64,000 nucleotides of DNA from Marinobacter sp. SS21 (GCF_028369065.1 NZ_JAQNDA010000003.1:248001-312000), one strand, 5' to 3'. Positions 1 through 10,791 are shown, counted from the stretch's first letter. Numbers and translations are program-made. Notes: a model not told the origin generated them from the letters alone.

Positions 1-383
1 AGCGGGAACTGCTTGAAGGGGAAGACCGCCGCGTGCTGACGGAACAGATGCTACCGCAACTATCCGAACAGAACCTGGCGACGCTCCAGGACGGCGTGGA
101 CCGCGTCAGCACCAGCCCGCCACTGCTGGACTATGTTCAGCGCTTGCTGGAACAGAGCCGGCGCATGCCAGGCTTGCTCTATGGCCTGTCGCCCCGAGCA
201 GGATTGGGACTGGTCAGGGCGGCGAAGGCCTGGGCGTTGATGAATGGCCGCCACCACGTACTCCCGGACGACATTCAGGCGGTTTTTCCGGCCGTCGCCG
301 GTCATCGTCTGGAACAGGGTGAATCCAGTAAAAGTACGGATCGCGTTCGGCAATTGCTCAGTTCAGTATCGGTCATAGAGTAG
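1..383 (+). CDS. MoxR-family AAA+ ATPase, C-terminal part (5' end outside window)
   Basis: The reading frame is open from the first bases (frame of position 3) to the TAG at 381-383, so the gene starts before the window. The visible ~126 residues read as the lid/C-terminal domain of a MoxR ATPase: a GEDRR stretch, an SPRAGLGL motif and a V-LPDDIQAV-P motif just before the end. MoxR proteins act as chaperone-like ATPases, often with DUF58/VWA partners. No DUF58 gene follows; trxB comes 179 bp downstream. A GTG at 33 is internal and should not be taken as the start. Family assignment is fairly firm; the partner and substrate are unknown. Confidence 0.8.
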   Translation, partial: RELLEGEDRRVLTEQMLPQLSEQNLATLQDGVDRVSTSPPLLDYVQRLLEQSRRMPGLLYGLSPRAGLGLVRAAKAWALMNGRHHVLPDDIQAVFPAVAGHRLEQGESSKSTDRVRQLLSSVSVIE

Positions 384-547
384 AGAGACCGGATATTCCG
401 GCTCACATAGCCAGGATTTATCATCGGCATTAATCAAATCAAATGAGAAGCCGTGCTGGTCGTGATAGGCTTCACCACCTCCAGTTAAAAATACCCTATT
501 CCGAGCGGCGCCCGAGCTCCGCTTCCAGGTTACAGACACCGACTTGA

Positions 548-1516
<969 letters not shown>

Positions 1517-1536
1517 CCGCGGCTACACTGAGCTTA

Positions 1537-1563
1537 AGGGGCTGAAGGCTTCAGCCCCTCTCA
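1537..1563 (+). terminator. Hairpin after trxB
   Basis: A 10-bp perfect stem (1537-1546 with 1550-1559, 3-nt loop) lies 20 bp after the trxB stop. The following CTCATTC is only moderately T-rich, so termination strength is uncertain. Confidence 0.6.
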
Positions 1564-1584
1564 TTCACCAGCCCGAAGAAGCGG

Positions 1585-2298
1585 ATGGCGACGCTACCCT
1601 GGATAGACCCCGACCGTCTCTGGTTCCCTCCGGCTGATCAGGCCTTAGAAGACCCCGATGGTTTATTGGCGCTCGGCGGAGATTTGTCACCGGACCGCCT
1701 GGTACTGGCCTACCGCCAAGGCATCTTTCCCTGGTACAGCGACGACCAGCCCATTCTGTGGTGGTCCCCCAACCCCCGCTGTGTGCTTTTCCCCGAAGAG
1801 ATTCACGTGTCCCGCAGCCTGCGGCGCACGCTCAATCAACAGCGCTTTCGAATTACCGCCGATCAGGCATTCCCAGAGGTTATCCGCCTGTGCGCCGAAA
1901 GCCGCCAGGAAGGCACCTGGATTACGGACGAAATGACCGAGGCATACTCCCGCCTTCACCAGAAAGGCATCGTGCATTCCATTGAGGCCTGGAATCAGGA
2001 TGGCCGGCTCGTGGGCGGCATGTACGGCCTCGCGCTGGGGCGATGCTTCTTCGGCGAATCGATGTTTTCGCTGGAAACCAATGCCTCCAAGGCGTTGATG
2101 GTACACCTGGCGGGGCAGCTCGGTGCATGGGGCTACAACCTCATTGACTGCCAGGTTGAAAGCGGTCACCTATTACGGATGGGCGCACGATGCATTCCAC
2201 GCGCCGAGTTTTTATCTATACTGGAAGCAAGTGTCGACAGACCACCAGTCCAGCGGGATTGGAACTTCCAGTGGCGCTGGACGGGGCCGGAGGCGTGA
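1585..2298 (+). CDS. aat: Leucyl/phenylalanyl-tRNA--protein transferase
   Basis: Cytoplasmic aminoacyltransferase that puts Leu or Phe from charged tRNA onto proteins with N-terminal Arg or Lys, making N-degrons read by ClpS-ClpA. 237 residues, close to the E. coli enzyme. Typical family sequences are visible: an N-terminal FPP--AL-DPDGLLA-GGDLSP region, FPW followed by ILWWSP near residues 48-62, then EGTWI and ESMFS in the catalytic domain and IDCQ near the C-terminus. It abuts bpt with no gap, so the two are likely co-translated. The ClpA-ClpS genes lie about 2.4 kb downstream on the other strand. Confidence 0.96.
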   Translation: MATLPWIDPDRLWFPPADQALEDPDGLLALGGDLSPDRLVLAYRQGIFPWYSDDQPILWWSPNPRCVLFPEEIHVSRSLRRTLNQQRFRITADQAFPEVIRLCAESRQEGTWITDEMTEAYSRLHQKGIVHSIEAWNQDGRLVGGMYGLALGRCFFGESMFSLETNASKALMVHLAGQLGAWGYNLIDCQVESGHLLRMGARCIPRAEFLSILEASVDRPPVQRDWNFQWRWTGPEA

Positions 2299-3012
2299 AT
2301 GACCAACCTGAAAACCCTGGCGTTCTTTGCTACCCCCCCTCACGACTGCAGTTACCTGCCAGATCGCGAGGCGGTCACCATGTTTGTGGATCCCCGCGCC
2401 GACATCAACAAACGACTGTACAGCCAGCTGACCGCCCTGGGTTTCCGACGCAGCGGCTCCCATTACTACCGCCCCCACTGTGAATCCTGCAGCGCCTGTA
2501 TCCCGGTCAGGCTGAACGCCAATCTATTCCGTCTGGACCGCGGGCAGCGCCGGGTGCTCAGCCGCAATACAGACCTTGATTGCGAGCTGGTGCCAGCGGG
2601 CTTTTTCGAAGAGTATTACCAGCTCTACGAGCTCTACATTCAGCAGCGACATGCCGACGGTGATATGTACCCCCCTTCCAGAGAGCAATTCACCTCGTTT
2701 CTTGTGGAAGGCGCTACCGACACCCATTTCCTGGAAATGCGCAAACAGGGACGCCTGGTGGGCCTCGCGGTAGTCGACGCCCTGGAAGACGGCCTTTCCG
2801 CCATATACACTGTCTTCGACCCGAGCGAGGAACGACGCAGCCTGGGCACCTTCGCCATTCTTTGGCAAATCGAGGAAGTCCGTCGGCGTGGTGGCAGCTA
2901 TCTCTATTTGGGTTACTGGATCAAAGCCTGCCGCAAGATGAATTACAAGACCCGATTCAAGCCCATCGAGGCGCTCATCGAAGGACACTGGCAGGAACTC
3001 GAACCCACGTAG
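2299..3012 (+). CDS. bpt: Aspartate/glutamate leucyltransferase (Bpt)
   Basis: Transfers Leu to proteins with N-terminal Asp or Glu, the second bacterial N-degron branch. It has the R-transferase fold related to eukaryotic ATE1. 237 residues. Visible features: N-terminal HDCSYLP (cysteine in the conserved ATE-N region), HYYRPHC followed by C--C that make up the conserved Cys cluster, and the C-terminal GYWI-C-KM-YK motif. The ATG starts on the base after the aat stop, which implies translational coupling. The aat-bpt pair is common in Pseudomonas-like bacteria. Confidence 0.95.
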   Translation: MTNLKTLAFFATPPHDCSYLPDREAVTMFVDPRADINKRLYSQLTALGFRRSGSHYYRPHCESCSACIPVRLNANLFRLDRGQRRVLSRNTDLDCELVPAGFFEEYYQLYELYIQQRHADGDMYPPSREQFTSFLVEGATDTHFLEMRKQGRLVGLAVVDALEDGLSAIYTVFDPSEERRSLGTFAILWQIEEVRRRGGSYLYLGYWIKACRKMNYKTRFKPIEALIEGHWQELEPT

Positions 3013-3068
3013 AGGTCGTATCCGCTGGGGGATCACGCTTTCCGACATCAGGCCTTTTGCCAAACGGC

Positions 3069-3074
3069 TATAAT
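3069..3074 (+). promoter_or_regulatory. Candidate -10 element for infA
   Basis: A perfect TATAAT stands 60 bp before the infA start. The -35 region is poor (CCGACA, too far at ~21 bp), so this is a plausible but unproven promoter. Confidence 0.45.
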
Positions 3075-3133
3075 TCAGGCAGAATTGCGCAATTTAAAAT
3101 TTCGCAAAGTCCACCAAACGAGGTTTCTACTGA

Positions 3134-3352
3134 ATGGCGAAGACAGATGTCATTGAAATGGAAGGCGTCATTATCGATACGCTGCCCAACACCATGTTCC
3201 GAGTGGAGCTCAGCAACGGCCACGTTGTCACCGCTCACATTTCAGGAAAGATGCGCAAAAACTACATCCGTATCCTGACAGGCGACAAGGTCAAAGTTGA
3301 GCTGACCCCTTACGACCTGAGCAAGGGCCGCATTGTGTATCGCGCCCGTTAA
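3134..3352 (+). CDS. infA: Translation initiation factor IF-1
   Basis: 72-residue S1/OB-fold protein that binds the ribosomal A site of the 30S subunit during initiation. Length and sequence are canonical: [11 protein letters not shown] at the N-terminus, [14 protein letters not shown] in the middle and the GRIVYR tail. It has its own candidate -10 element upstream and a strong terminator downstream, so it is probably monocistronic. Confidence 0.98.
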   Translation: MAKTDVIEMEGVIIDTLPNTMFRVELSNGHVVTAHISGKMRKNYIRILTGDKVKVELTPYDLSKGRIVYRAR

Positions 3353-3365
3353 TGGGTTGACATCT

Positions 3366-3396
3366 GAAAAAGCCCCGAACTTCGGGGCTTTTTTTG
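3366..3396 (+). terminator. Rho-independent terminator of infA
   Basis: GC-rich stem AGCCCCGAA/TTCGGGGCT followed by seven T residues, 13 bp after the infA stop. The A-run on the left side means it could also serve the opposite strand gene at 3419-4450. Confidence 0.92.
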
Positions 3397-3418
3397 TGGA
3401 GCAGGATTTCGGGACCGG

Positions 3419-4450
3419 TTATTCCCTATCCTCGGCGGCGCACTCCTGGCCACCGGGATTGGTGTAGCAACGCACCTTGCGCAAGATGGTCATCATATCC
3501 TCATTATAGGCAGCCGCCGCCAGCACCGCGTCTTCATCGGAAGATTCTTTCAGGCTCACACGAACCCCTCGCAACATTTCCTGATAGCCGAGTACCGCCT
3601 CGGGAGAAATATCCACCCAGCGCTCTTCCGGCACCCGATCCTCAAACTCCCGAACGATGCGCATGGCCTCTGAATAGAGCCGGGACACGATCCGGCGTGA
3701 CTTGCGCACAAACCGCTCATCAAACTCGCCTGTTCGCGCCACCAACTGGGTTGTCACCTGCCCAACCGGATAACGAACGATACCTCCGGTATCGCCCATA
3801 CCACGAAACATCTCCAGCAACTCGTAGGCTGCAACTGGCGCATAGCTGATGTCTACCTCGCCATTATTGAACATTTGGGAGAAGTTGGAGGTTTTGGCAG
3901 GCACCGCAACGCCACCAAGATGGTTGATCATGAAATTGGCATCATGATGGCCCTCAAAGACACTCACCCGCTTGCCCTGTATCTCATCGACATGATCGAG
4001 GGTCCGGTCATTGACGAACAGGTACGCCGCGCCCATGGGAACCACCCCAAGAATCTGGTGTGACTCGTTTTCGAGATGCTCAGCCACCCTCGGGCTAGCG
4101 AGAATGTGCATCAGGACCTTCAGATCTTCATAACGGGGAATTGCACCAATCGCGCTGATGGACGAGGTAAAGTCATTGAACCTGCGGACCCCAATATCGG
4201 TCACCGCAATCAGGTCACAGTTTCCTTCATTAAACTCAGCAATCACCGCTTCTTCATCAGTGAACGGTCGCATACTGAGCTGGACCCCTTCTCCGGCGAC
4301 CTCACGCCTGTAGTTTTCCAGGGTCTTGTAGACGAAGCCACTGGCGCCACCAATATCGAACACACAAAATTGCTTGCGTTCCAAGGCGCTGGCGGTGGAC
4401 ATACTGAACGCTAGGACAATGCCGAGCAGGACTGCGAGGGACAACTTCAT
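3419..4450 (-). CDS. Periplasmic solute-binding protein, TRAP/TAXI-like fold
   Basis: 343 residues with a clear signal peptide (MKLSLAVLLGIVLAFS then cleavage near ASA-LE). The mature part reads like a type II periplasmic binding protein of the TRAP/PhnD-like group: CDLIAVTDIG, a G--V--G-AYLFVNDRT hinge region and a GKRVSVFEG segment. A longer frame begins at 4486, but ATG 4450 has AAGGAG nine bases upstream (4460-4465) and starts directly at the signal peptide. No permease gene lies next to it, so the ligand and partner are unknown. Two C-terminal cysteines could pair. The exact family is uncertain. Confidence 0.7.
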   Translation of the reverse strand: MKLSLAVLLGIVLAFSMSTASALERKQFCVFDIGGASGFVYKTLENYRREVAGEGVQLSMRPFTDEEAVIAEFNEGNCDLIAVTDIGVRRFNDFTSSISAIGAIPRYEDLKVLMHILASPRVAEHLENESHQILGVVPMGAAYLFVNDRTLDHVDEIQGKRVSVFEGHHDANFMINHLGGVAVPAKTSNFSQMFNNGEVDISYAPVAAYELLEMFRGMGDTGGIVRYPVGQVTTQLVARTGEFDERFVRKSRRIVSRLYSEAMRIVREFEDRVPEERWVDISPEAVLGYQEMLRGVRVSLKESSDEDAVLAAAAYNEDMMTILRKVRCYTNPGGQECAAEDRE

Positions 4451-4630
4451 TCGACTCATCTCCTTATCATTATTGTTGGAGGACATTCAGAATGCACTTT
4501 AACGCGGGATCAACCAGTAAAGTGCAACCGGCGCAGGGAATCCTACGATTTCGTAAGGAACCATGTCATATTGTCGAAAGAAAGGAATTGACAGCAGCAA
4601 CGTAGAATTTTCGCCTGTCGGCCAAATGTG

Positions 4631-4664
4631 CCACAAAAAAAACCACACCGACTATCTGGTGTGG
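4631..4664 (-). terminator. Rho-independent terminator of clpA
   Basis: On the minus strand a CCACACC/GGTGTGG stem (4642-4664) is followed by a run of T residues (the A-run at 4636-4643 on the plus strand). It lies about 50 bp after the clpA stop. Confidence 0.85.
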
Positions 4665-4709
4665 CTCTTCATTGGCATTTACAGGAAGGCCCCCTCCCGG
4701 GGGCTCTCA

Positions 4710-6983
4710 CTACACGGCTTCGGCCGGCTCATTTTCGTAATCAAATACCAGCTCATCGTCATCCAGATGGATGTTGACCTCACCACCGCGATCAGACAAC
4801 GCCCCAAACAGGATCTGCTCCGCCAGAGGACGCTTGATCTTGTCCTGTATCAGTCGTGCCATTGGGCGAGCGCCCATGGTAACGTCATAGCCTTTCTCCG
4901 CCAGCCATTGCTTGGCCGCTTCATCAACGTGAAGCACGACATGCTTTTCGTCCAGCTGGGCCTGCAGTTCGGTGAGGAACTTATCAACGACGTGGGTGAT
5001 CGTTGCCTTATCCAGGTCTCCGAATTGAATGATGCCGTCGAGGCGGTTACGAAACTCCGGCGTGAAGGTCTTACTAATGATCTCCATGCCATCCGTGCGA
5101 TGGTCTTGTTCACTGAAGCCAATGGAACGACGAGCCATGCTTTCGGCACCCGCGTTAGTGGTCATCACCAGGATGACGTGACGGAAGTCCGCCTTACGAC
5201 CGTTGTTGTCCGTGAGCGTCCCGTGATCCATCACCTGGAGCAACAAATTGAACACTTCCGGGTGCGCCTTTTCGATCTCATCCAGCAACAGTACACAGTG
5301 CGGATGCTTGTTGACGGCCTCGGTGAGCAAACCGCCCTGATCGTAACCTACGTAGCCGGGAGGTGCGCCAATCAGCCTGGATACTGTGTGCCGCTCCATG
5401 TATTCGGACATATCGAACCGGACCAGCTCAATGCCCAACACCTTGGCCAGCTGGCGAGTCACCTCGGTTTTACCAACCCCGGTGGGCCCGGCAAACAGGA
5501 ATGCCCCCTCCGGTTTTTCCGGCGCCTTCAAACCGGCTCGGGCCAGCTTGATGGCGGTGGATAGGGACTCGATGGCGGTGTCTTGTCCGAACACCACCAT
5601 TTTCAAGTCCCGCTCAAGATTGCGCAGCAGGTCTTTGTCGCTGGTGGAGACATTTTTCGGCGGAATGCGGGCAATGGTCGCGACCACGTCCTCAATCGCC
5701 GACACGCCGATCACTTTCTTGCGCTTGCCCACCGGCTGCAGCCGCTGACGCGCACCTGCCTCATCAATAACGTCGATCGCCTTGTCCGGCAAATGCCGGT
5801 CGCTGATGTACCGATCCGCTAACTCCGCCGCCACCCTGAGCGCCTCATCGGTATACTTGAGCTCATGATGTTTCTCGAAATGAGGTTTCAACCCCCGCAG
5901 AATCTGATAGGTATCCTCCACGCTCGGCTCATTGACATCGATCTTCTGGAAGCGGCGTGCCAGTGCACTGTCCTTCTCAAAAATGCCCCGAAACTCTGAA
6001 AAGGTCGTCGAACCAATGCAACGGATTTCGCCGGAACTGAGCATGGGCTTCAACAGGTTGGAGGCATCCATCACCCCGCCAGACGCGGAGCCGGCGCCAA
6101 TAATGGTGTGGATTTCGTCGATAAAGAGAATGGCGTGCGTTTCTTTTTTCAAGTCCGCCAGCAGCCCCTTCAGGCGTTTCTCGAAATCGCCCCGGTATTT
6201 GGTGCCGGCCAGCAAGGCGCCAAGGTCCAGGGAGTAAACCACTGCGTCAGAGATGATTTCCGGCACCTGACTGTCCACGATACGGCGAGCCAGGCCTTCG
6301 GCAATGGCGGTCTTGCCAACGCCAGCCTCACCCACCAGAAGTGGGTTGTTCTTGCGCCGACGCACCAAAATCTGGACCACCCGCTCAACCTCATGCTCCC
6401 GGCCGATAAGTGGATCGATCCGGCCCTGGCGGGCCTGTTCGTTCAGATTGGTCGCATAGCTTTCCAGCGGCTTGCTGGAGGTACCGTCTTCCGTCCCTTC
6501 CTCATGGGAAGCCTGGTCGGCGCCGCCTTCCTGGTCGTCGGCACCCTGGACGCGGGAGATTCCGTGCGATACGAAATTCACCACATCGATCCGGGCAATG
6601 TTCTGCTTCTTCAACACATAAACAGCCTGGCTTTCCTGCTCGCTGAAAATGGCGACCAGGACATTGGCGCCGGTCACTTCCTTTTTACCCGACGACTGTA
6701 CATGAAACACCGCCCGCTGTAGCACACGCTGGAACCCGAGGGTCGGCTGTGTTTCGCGGTCACTATCACTGCTAGGGATCAGCGGTGTCGTGGAATCTAC
6801 AAATTCAACCAACTCTTCCTGTAACTGTTGCAGGTCAGCACCACAGGCCTTCAGGACGCTAACGGCTGAATCGTTATCCAGCAACGCCAGCAGCAGATGT
6901 TCAACCGTCATGAATTCATGGCGTTTGTCGCGGGCATTTTTAAAGGCCGTATTCAGCGTATTTTCAAGATCTTTGCTCAGCAT
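4710..6983 (-). CDS. clpA: ATP-dependent Clp protease, ATPase subunit ClpA
   Basis: Hexameric AAA+ unfoldase that feeds substrates, including ClpS-delivered N-degron proteins, to ClpP. 757 residues, matching E. coli ClpA (758). In order: N-domain double repeat (MLSKDLE...), first AAA module with Walker A GEAGVGKT and IDEIH, second module with GPTGVGKT, and an SIGF loop corresponding to the IGL loop that docks ClpP. The frame opens at a TTG at 6995, but ATG 6983 gives the canonical N-terminus. It follows clpS by 18 bp, forming the usual clpSA operon. clpP is not in the window. Confidence 0.97.
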   Translation of the reverse strand: MLSKDLENTLNTAFKNARDKRHEFMTVEHLLLALLDNDSAVSVLKACGADLQQLQEELVEFVDSTTPLIPSSDSDRETQPTLGFQRVLQRAVFHVQSSGKKEVTGANVLVAIFSEQESQAVYVLKKQNIARIDVVNFVSHGISRVQGADDQEGGADQASHEEGTEDGTSSKPLESYATNLNEQARQGRIDPLIGREHEVERVVQILVRRRKNNPLLVGEAGVGKTAIAEGLARRIVDSQVPEIISDAVVYSLDLGALLAGTKYRGDFEKRLKGLLADLKKETHAILFIDEIHTIIGAGSASGGVMDASNLLKPMLSSGEIRCIGSTTFSEFRGIFEKDSALARRFQKIDVNEPSVEDTYQILRGLKPHFEKHHELKYTDEALRVAAELADRYISDRHLPDKAIDVIDEAGARQRLQPVGKRKKVIGVSAIEDVVATIARIPPKNVSTSDKDLLRNLERDLKMVVFGQDTAIESLSTAIKLARAGLKAPEKPEGAFLFAGPTGVGKTEVTRQLAKVLGIELVRFDMSEYMERHTVSRLIGAPPGYVGYDQGGLLTEAVNKHPHCVLLLDEIEKAHPEVFNLLLQVMDHGTLTDNNGRKADFRHVILVMTTNAGAESMARRSIGFSEQDHRTDGMEIISKTFTPEFRNRLDGIIQFGDLDKATITHVVDKFLTELQAQLDEKHVVLHVDEAAKQWLAEKGYDVTMGARPMARLIQDKIKRPLAEQILFGALSDRGGEVNIHLDDDELVFDYENEPAEAV

Positions 6984-7001
6984 GGGCCACCCCAAGGTCT
7001 A

Positions 7002-7361
7002 TCAGTCCGCACGTTCAATCTCGCACAGCAGCGGATGTTCGCATTCCGAGGAATACTGGTTCACCTGTGCAGCTTTCGTTTCCGCGATGTCACGGGTAAA
7101 TACCCCGCATACGGCTTTTCCCTGCGTATGGACGAGCAGCATCACCTGGGTCGCCTTTTCTTCATTCATCCCAAAGAACTTCATCAATACATCCACCACG
7201 AAGTCCATGGGGGTGTAATCGTCGTTCAGCAACACAACCCGATAGCGCGCTGGGCGCTTGAGGGCCGGTTTTTCCGGGGCAAGACTGAGATCTTCATGAT
7301 GCCCAGGCTCTTCTTCGCTCCCTTGATTTAATACTAGTAGAGAATTTTGGATAGTCCGCAT
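7002..7361 (-). CDS. clpS: ATP-dependent Clp protease adaptor ClpS
   Basis: Small adaptor that binds N-degron substrates (N-terminal Leu, Phe, Tyr, Trp) and delivers them to ClpA. 119 residues: a flexible N-terminal tail, then the conserved core with [15 protein letters not shown] (the N-D-D/M residues line the degron pocket), an HTQG--VCG motif and a C-terminal CEIE. It is the promoter-proximal gene of clpSA. With aat and bpt nearby, the window holds substrate marking, recognition and unfolding of the bacterial N-degron pathway. Confidence 0.96.
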   Translation of the reverse strand: MRTIQNSLLVLNQGSEEEPGHHEDLSLAPEKPALKRPARYRVVLLNDDYTPMDFVVDVLMKFFGMNEEKATQVMLLVHTQGKAVCGVFTRDIAETKAAQVNQYSSECEHPLLCEIERAD

Positions 7362-7717
7362 GATTCGGTACCGGAAATCGATGCCATTTTTTTGAAAGTG
7401 GATTCATCCCACCCTGTTTTCAAGGGCTTCCCCCCAAAGACAGCGTGAGCTGGTTATCAATAACACCATAATAACGTCTCGGTGCGCATTCCAACCAGCT
7501 ATTCCGGTGACCAATACTATTGACTATGACCGAATATTGGCCGAGAGTATCCCTTGCTATGTTAATTCGTGTTACGCGATGTAATTTCTGTAACACGAAT
7601 GCCGAAGACGTATCTTGGCCTGCTACCGGATGGAAGCCGAGAGCGGCTTGGTAAAGACCGGATCACGGCCTTCATACCAATAATAATGGTGATAATGACG
7701 GAACAGGGGAGTTCAAA
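7362..7717. other. Intergenic region between divergent clpS and cspD
   Basis: 356 bp without a credible gene. It must carry the promoters of both clpSA and cspD. It is A+T-rich in places and holds a perfect 11-bp inverted repeat (7565-7600, listed separately). No riboswitch or small RNA was recognised. Confidence 0.6.
7565..7600. repeat. Perfect 11-bp inverted repeat upstream of cspD
   Basis: ATTCGTGTTAC (7565-7575) and GTAACACGAAT (7590-7600) are exact reverse complements separated by 14 bases. It lies 118-153 bp before the cspD start. It could be a regulator operator or a leader-RNA hairpin; there is no T-run, so a terminator is less likely. Confidence 0.75.
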
Positions 7718-8011
7718 ATGCCTCAAGGCAAAGTGAAGTGGTTCAATAACGCCAAGGGCTACGGCTTCATTATCGAAGATGGCTGCAGCGACGATCTGTT
7801 TGCCCACTTTTCATCGGTGCAAATGGAAGGGTACAAGACCCTCAAAGCTGGCCAGGCGGTTACCTTTGATAAAAAGCCTAGCGACAAAGGCATCCACGCG
7901 GTCAACATTGTACCGGTGGAGCAACCAGCGAAACGGGAAAATAGTGGTGAAGCCAAGCAGGCTGCCGACGATTCCAATGTTACGCAACACCCACGAGCGG
8001 TGAACGCCTGA
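7718..8011 (+). CDS. cspD: Cold-shock-domain protein, CspD-type
   Basis: 97 residues: a single cold-shock domain (residues 1-~66) with RNP1 KGYGFI and an RNP2-like DLFAHFS, then a ~30-residue polar tail. Proteins of this kind bind single-stranded nucleic acid; E. coli CspD inhibits replication in stationary phase. The position next to clpSA and icd matches the cspD locus of related bacteria, which supports the symbol. GGGGAG precedes the ATG. DLFAHFS replaces the usual VFVHFS of RNP2, a small deviation shared by CspD-like proteins. Confidence 0.88.
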   Translation: MPQGKVKWFNNAKGYGFIIEDGCSDDLFAHFSSVQMEGYKTLKAGQAVTFDKKPSDKGIHAVNIVPVEQPAKRENSGEAKQAADDSNVTQHPRAVNA

Positions 8012-8077
8012 AACACGTATTCAGGCGGCAACTCATATCTTTCGACACGGTTTTCGGATAGACAGATCCGGAGATCG

Positions 8078-8134
8078 AACGGGGCGCTTTGTGCGCCCTA
8101 CCCGGTTATTCGCTCATCATTTTTCGTGAGCGGA
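8078..8134. terminator. Possible bidirectional termination hairpins between cspD and icd
   Basis: Two hairpins lie between the convergent genes: GGGCGC/GCGCCC (8081-8097) and CGCTCA/TGAGCG with a T-rich loop (8113-8134). Neither has a strong T-tract, so their role is inferred from position. Confidence 0.4.
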
Positions 8135-8147
8135 GTGCTTCGTTCGC

Positions 8148-9410
8148 CTATTCATCCATGTTTGCGATGACCGCCTCGCCGAATTCTGAGCACTTAAGCA
8201 GCTTGGCATCCGGCATCAGACGCTCGAAATCGTAGGTCACGGTCTTCGCGGCGATGGCTCCCTCCATACCGGTGATGATCAGGTCGGCGGCCTCCGCCCA
8301 CCCCAAGTGCCGCAACATCATCTCGGCCGACAAAATCAACGAACCCGGATTGACCTTGTCCTGCCCGGCGTATTTTGGAGCCGTGCCATGGGTCGCCTCA
8401 AAATTCGCAATTGAGCCCCCGATGTTGGCACCCGGCGCAATCCCGATGCCGCCCACTTCCGCGGCCAAAGCGTCGGAAATGTAGTCGCCATTGAGATTGA
8501 GGGTTGCAATCACACTGTACTCGTCCGGCCGCATCAGAATTTGCTGCAGGAAGGCGTCGGCAATCACATCCTTGATCACGATGTCCTCCCCGGTATGCGG
8601 ATTTCGCATCACATGCCAAGGCCCGCCATCCAGCGGCTCAGCGCCAAACCGCGCTGCCGCCAGCTCATATCCCCAGTTTTTGAAGGCGCCCTCGGTATAC
8701 TTCATGATGTTGCCTTTGTGGACCAGGGTGACCGAAGGCCGATTGGTATCGATGGCGTACTGGATGGCCTTGCGAACCAATCGCTGCGTGCCCTCCTTCG
8801 AAACCGGCTTGATGCCGATACCGCAGCCTTCCGGAAACCGGATGCTTGTCACGCCCATTTCATCTTGCAAGAAGCGGATCAGCTTCTTTGCATCCTCCGA
8901 ATCCGCCGCCCACTCGATACCCGCGTAGATATCTTCCGAGTTCTCGCGAAAGATCACCATGTCGGTCAATTCGGGATGGCTGACCGGGCTTGGCACGCCT
9001 TTGAAATAACGCACCGGCCGGATGCAGGCGTATAAATCCAGCTCCTGGCGCAAGGTTACGTTCAGCGAACGATACCCGCCTCCCACGGGCGTGGTCAGAG
9101 GCCCTTTGATGCTCACCGAAAAATCCCGCAGCGCCTCCAGGGTCTCGTCCGGGAGCCAGGCATCCGCACCATAGATTTCGGTGGCCTTCTGACCGCAATA
9201 CACCTCCATCCATGCGATCGCCCGTTTGTTTCCATACGCCTTTTCCACGGCGGCATTCACCACGCGCCGCATCACCGGCGTGATGTCCGCCCCGATACCA
9301 TCGCCTTCGATAAAGGGGATGATCGGATGGCTGGGCACCGTGAGGGAAAGATCAGCGTTAACGACGATTCGGTCACCGTCCACCGGTTTCACAACCTTGC
9401 TATAGGCCAT
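8148..9410 (-). CDS. icd: NADP-dependent isocitrate dehydrogenase
   Basis: TCA-cycle enzyme that oxidatively decarboxylates isocitrate to 2-oxoglutarate. 420 residues, close to E. coli Icd (416). The conserved GGGYRSLNV segment carries the serine that AceK phosphorylates in E. coli, followed by [14 protein letters not shown] of the substrate site. The frame extends upstream to 9509, but ATG 9410 has GGGAGG 7-12 bases upstream and gives the standard N-terminus (MAYSKV). Convergent with cspD and divergent from rluE. Confidence 0.96.
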   Translation of the reverse strand: MAYSKVVKPVDGDRIVVNADLSLTVPSHPIIPFIEGDGIGADITPVMRRVVNAAVEKAYGNKRAIAWMEVYCGQKATEIYGADAWLPDETLEALRDFSVSIKGPLTTPVGGGYRSLNVTLRQELDLYACIRPVRYFKGVPSPVSHPELTDMVIFRENSEDIYAGIEWAADSEDAKKLIRFLQDEMGVTSIRFPEGCGIGIKPVSKEGTQRLVRKAIQYAIDTNRPSVTLVHKGNIMKYTEGAFKNWGYELAAARFGAEPLDGGPWHVMRNPHTGEDIVIKDVIADAFLQQILMRPDEYSVIATLNLNGDYISDALAAEVGGIGIAPGANIGGSIANFEATHGTAPKYAGQDKVNPGSLILSAEMMLRHLGWAEAADLIITGMEGAIAAKTVTYDFERLMPDAKLLKCSEFGEAVIANMDE

Positions 9411-9649
9411 TATCCAGCCTCCCGTTATCACGCCAGTACTGAGCTGTTGGCGGGCGCGCACGCCTACCGTATTTAAAGCGACGCCGTAGCTGCGATATAG
9501 TTCCAGCAACGAGCCCTTGAACCACGCCCGCAGCCAGTTCAGCCCCCACCGTGGTAATCCTGGTGCGGCCGTACGGCTCTCTAAAGCTTAGTACAGTCCC
9601 ACTAACAACCTCGGAGCCCCCAGTGCGCTTTGTCTGCGCCCAGTAAGCC

Positions 9650-10297
9650 ATGGCCACCTTGATATTACTTAACAAGCCTTTTCAGGTTCTGTGCCAGTTC
9701 ACCGACGACCAGGGGCGCGAGACCCTGGCAAACTACGTTGCGACACCGGAGGTCTACCCCGCCGGGCGCTTGGACTACGACTCTGAGGGATTGGTGCTAC
9801 TGACCGGCAACGGTCAGCTACAGCATCGTATTGCCGCCCCCAGCAAAAAGATGCCGAAAACCTATTGGGTACAGGTTGAAGGCGATATCCATCAGGCCGC
9901 CCTCAACCGGCTTGCCGACGGTGTCGAGCTCAAGGATGGCCCTACCCGCCCAGCCCAGGCACGCCGCCTGGAAGCGCCGACTGTATGGCCCCGAACACCC
10001 CCCATCCGCCAGCGACCGAACCAGCCCACCTCCTGGATCGAGCTCACCCTAACGGAAGGCCGCAACCGCCAGGTCCGGCGGATGACGGCAGCGGTGGGAT
10101 TCCCGACCTTGCGGCTGATCCGGATTCGCATCGGCAACTGGAGTCTGGAGGATCTGGCGCCTGGAGAAAGCATAACGGTCGACGTACACCTGCCGGTAAC
10201 CAAGACTCCGAGACGACCAACCCGAAACGGCGCGCAACGCCAGCGTCGGTCCCACCAGAACGCCCGCACTCAGCCCAGGGGGGCTTCGAAATCATGA
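9650..10297 (+). CDS. rluE: 23S rRNA pseudouridine synthase RluE
   Basis: Makes the pseudouridine at position 2457 (E. coli numbering) of 23S rRNA. 215 residues. It has the catalytic GRLDYDSEGL motif with Asp42, and no S4 domain, as in the RluE/RluF-like short branch. NRQVRRM in the second half is the conserved basic motif. The C-terminal ~30 residues are rich in Arg, Gln and Pro and look unstructured. The stop overlaps the nudJ start by 4 nt. Confidence 0.93.
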   Translation: MATLILLNKPFQVLCQFTDDQGRETLANYVATPEVYPAGRLDYDSEGLVLLTGNGQLQHRIAAPSKKMPKTYWVQVEGDIHQAALNRLADGVELKDGPTRPAQARRLEAPTVWPRTPPIRQRPNQPTSWIELTLTEGRNRQVRRMTAAVGFPTLRLIRIRIGNWSLEDLAPGESITVDVHLPVTKTPRRPTRNGAQRQRRSHQNARTQPRGASKS

Positions 10298-10743
10298 CCT
10301 GGACACCCCACGCCACCGTCGCAGTCGTCGTGCAGGACGACCAACAACGGTACCTGCTGGTGGAAGAGCGCAGTCAGGGACGCATTGTGCTGAACCAGCC
10401 GGCGGGCCACATCGAAGAAGATGAGGCCATACTCGACGCCGCGATCCGGGAATCGCTGGAAGAGACCGGCTGGCAAGTGGAAGTCCAGCACTTTCTCGGC
10501 CTTTATACCTATAAGGCGCCCGCCAATGGCGTCACCTACTATCGGCTCTGCTTCTCGGCACGAGCGGTGAAAAAGCTGACGGATCACCTCGACACCGACA
10601 TCATCGCCACCCACTGGCTGTCCCTGGAAGAACTCCGCGCCCGCCAGGAGCAACTCCGCAGCCCCCTGGTTCTGCGCTGTATAGAGGATTTCCGAAATGG
10701 CCGCCGTTATCCGCTGGACGTCATTGTCGACCCGCAGACGTAG
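10294..10743 (+). CDS. nudJ: Nudix hydrolase NudJ (phosphatase NudJ)
   Basis: 149-residue Nudix protein. The Nudix box spans GHIEEDE to EETGW, with its catalytic glutamates. E. coli NudJ hydrolyses thiamine pyrophosphate derivatives and nucleoside tri- and diphosphates. The frame is open from 9985, but ATG 10294 overlaps the rluE stop (ATGA) and gives the canonical MTWTPHATVA start. Located between rluE and mnmA exactly as in E. coli and Pseudomonas, which supports the symbol. Confidence 0.93.
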   Translation: MTWTPHATVAVVVQDDQQRYLLVEERSQGRIVLNQPAGHIEEDEAILDAAIRESLEETGWQVEVQHFLGLYTYKAPANGVTYYRLCFSARAVKKLTDHLDTDIIATHWLSLEELRARQEQLRSPLVLRCIEDFRNGRRYPLDVIVDPQT

Positions 10744-10791
10744 GCCCACTTCGGTGGTACACTTCGGCGTTTTACCAGCATCGGCACAGCA

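Noticed and set aside
3353..3418. tRNA gene near infA as in E. coli
   Set aside because: The stretch between infA and the next gene holds only the terminator; no cloverleaf could be drawn.
4563..5564. 333-codon plus-strand frame opposite clpA
   Set aside because: Antisense to clpA and includes the clpA terminator.
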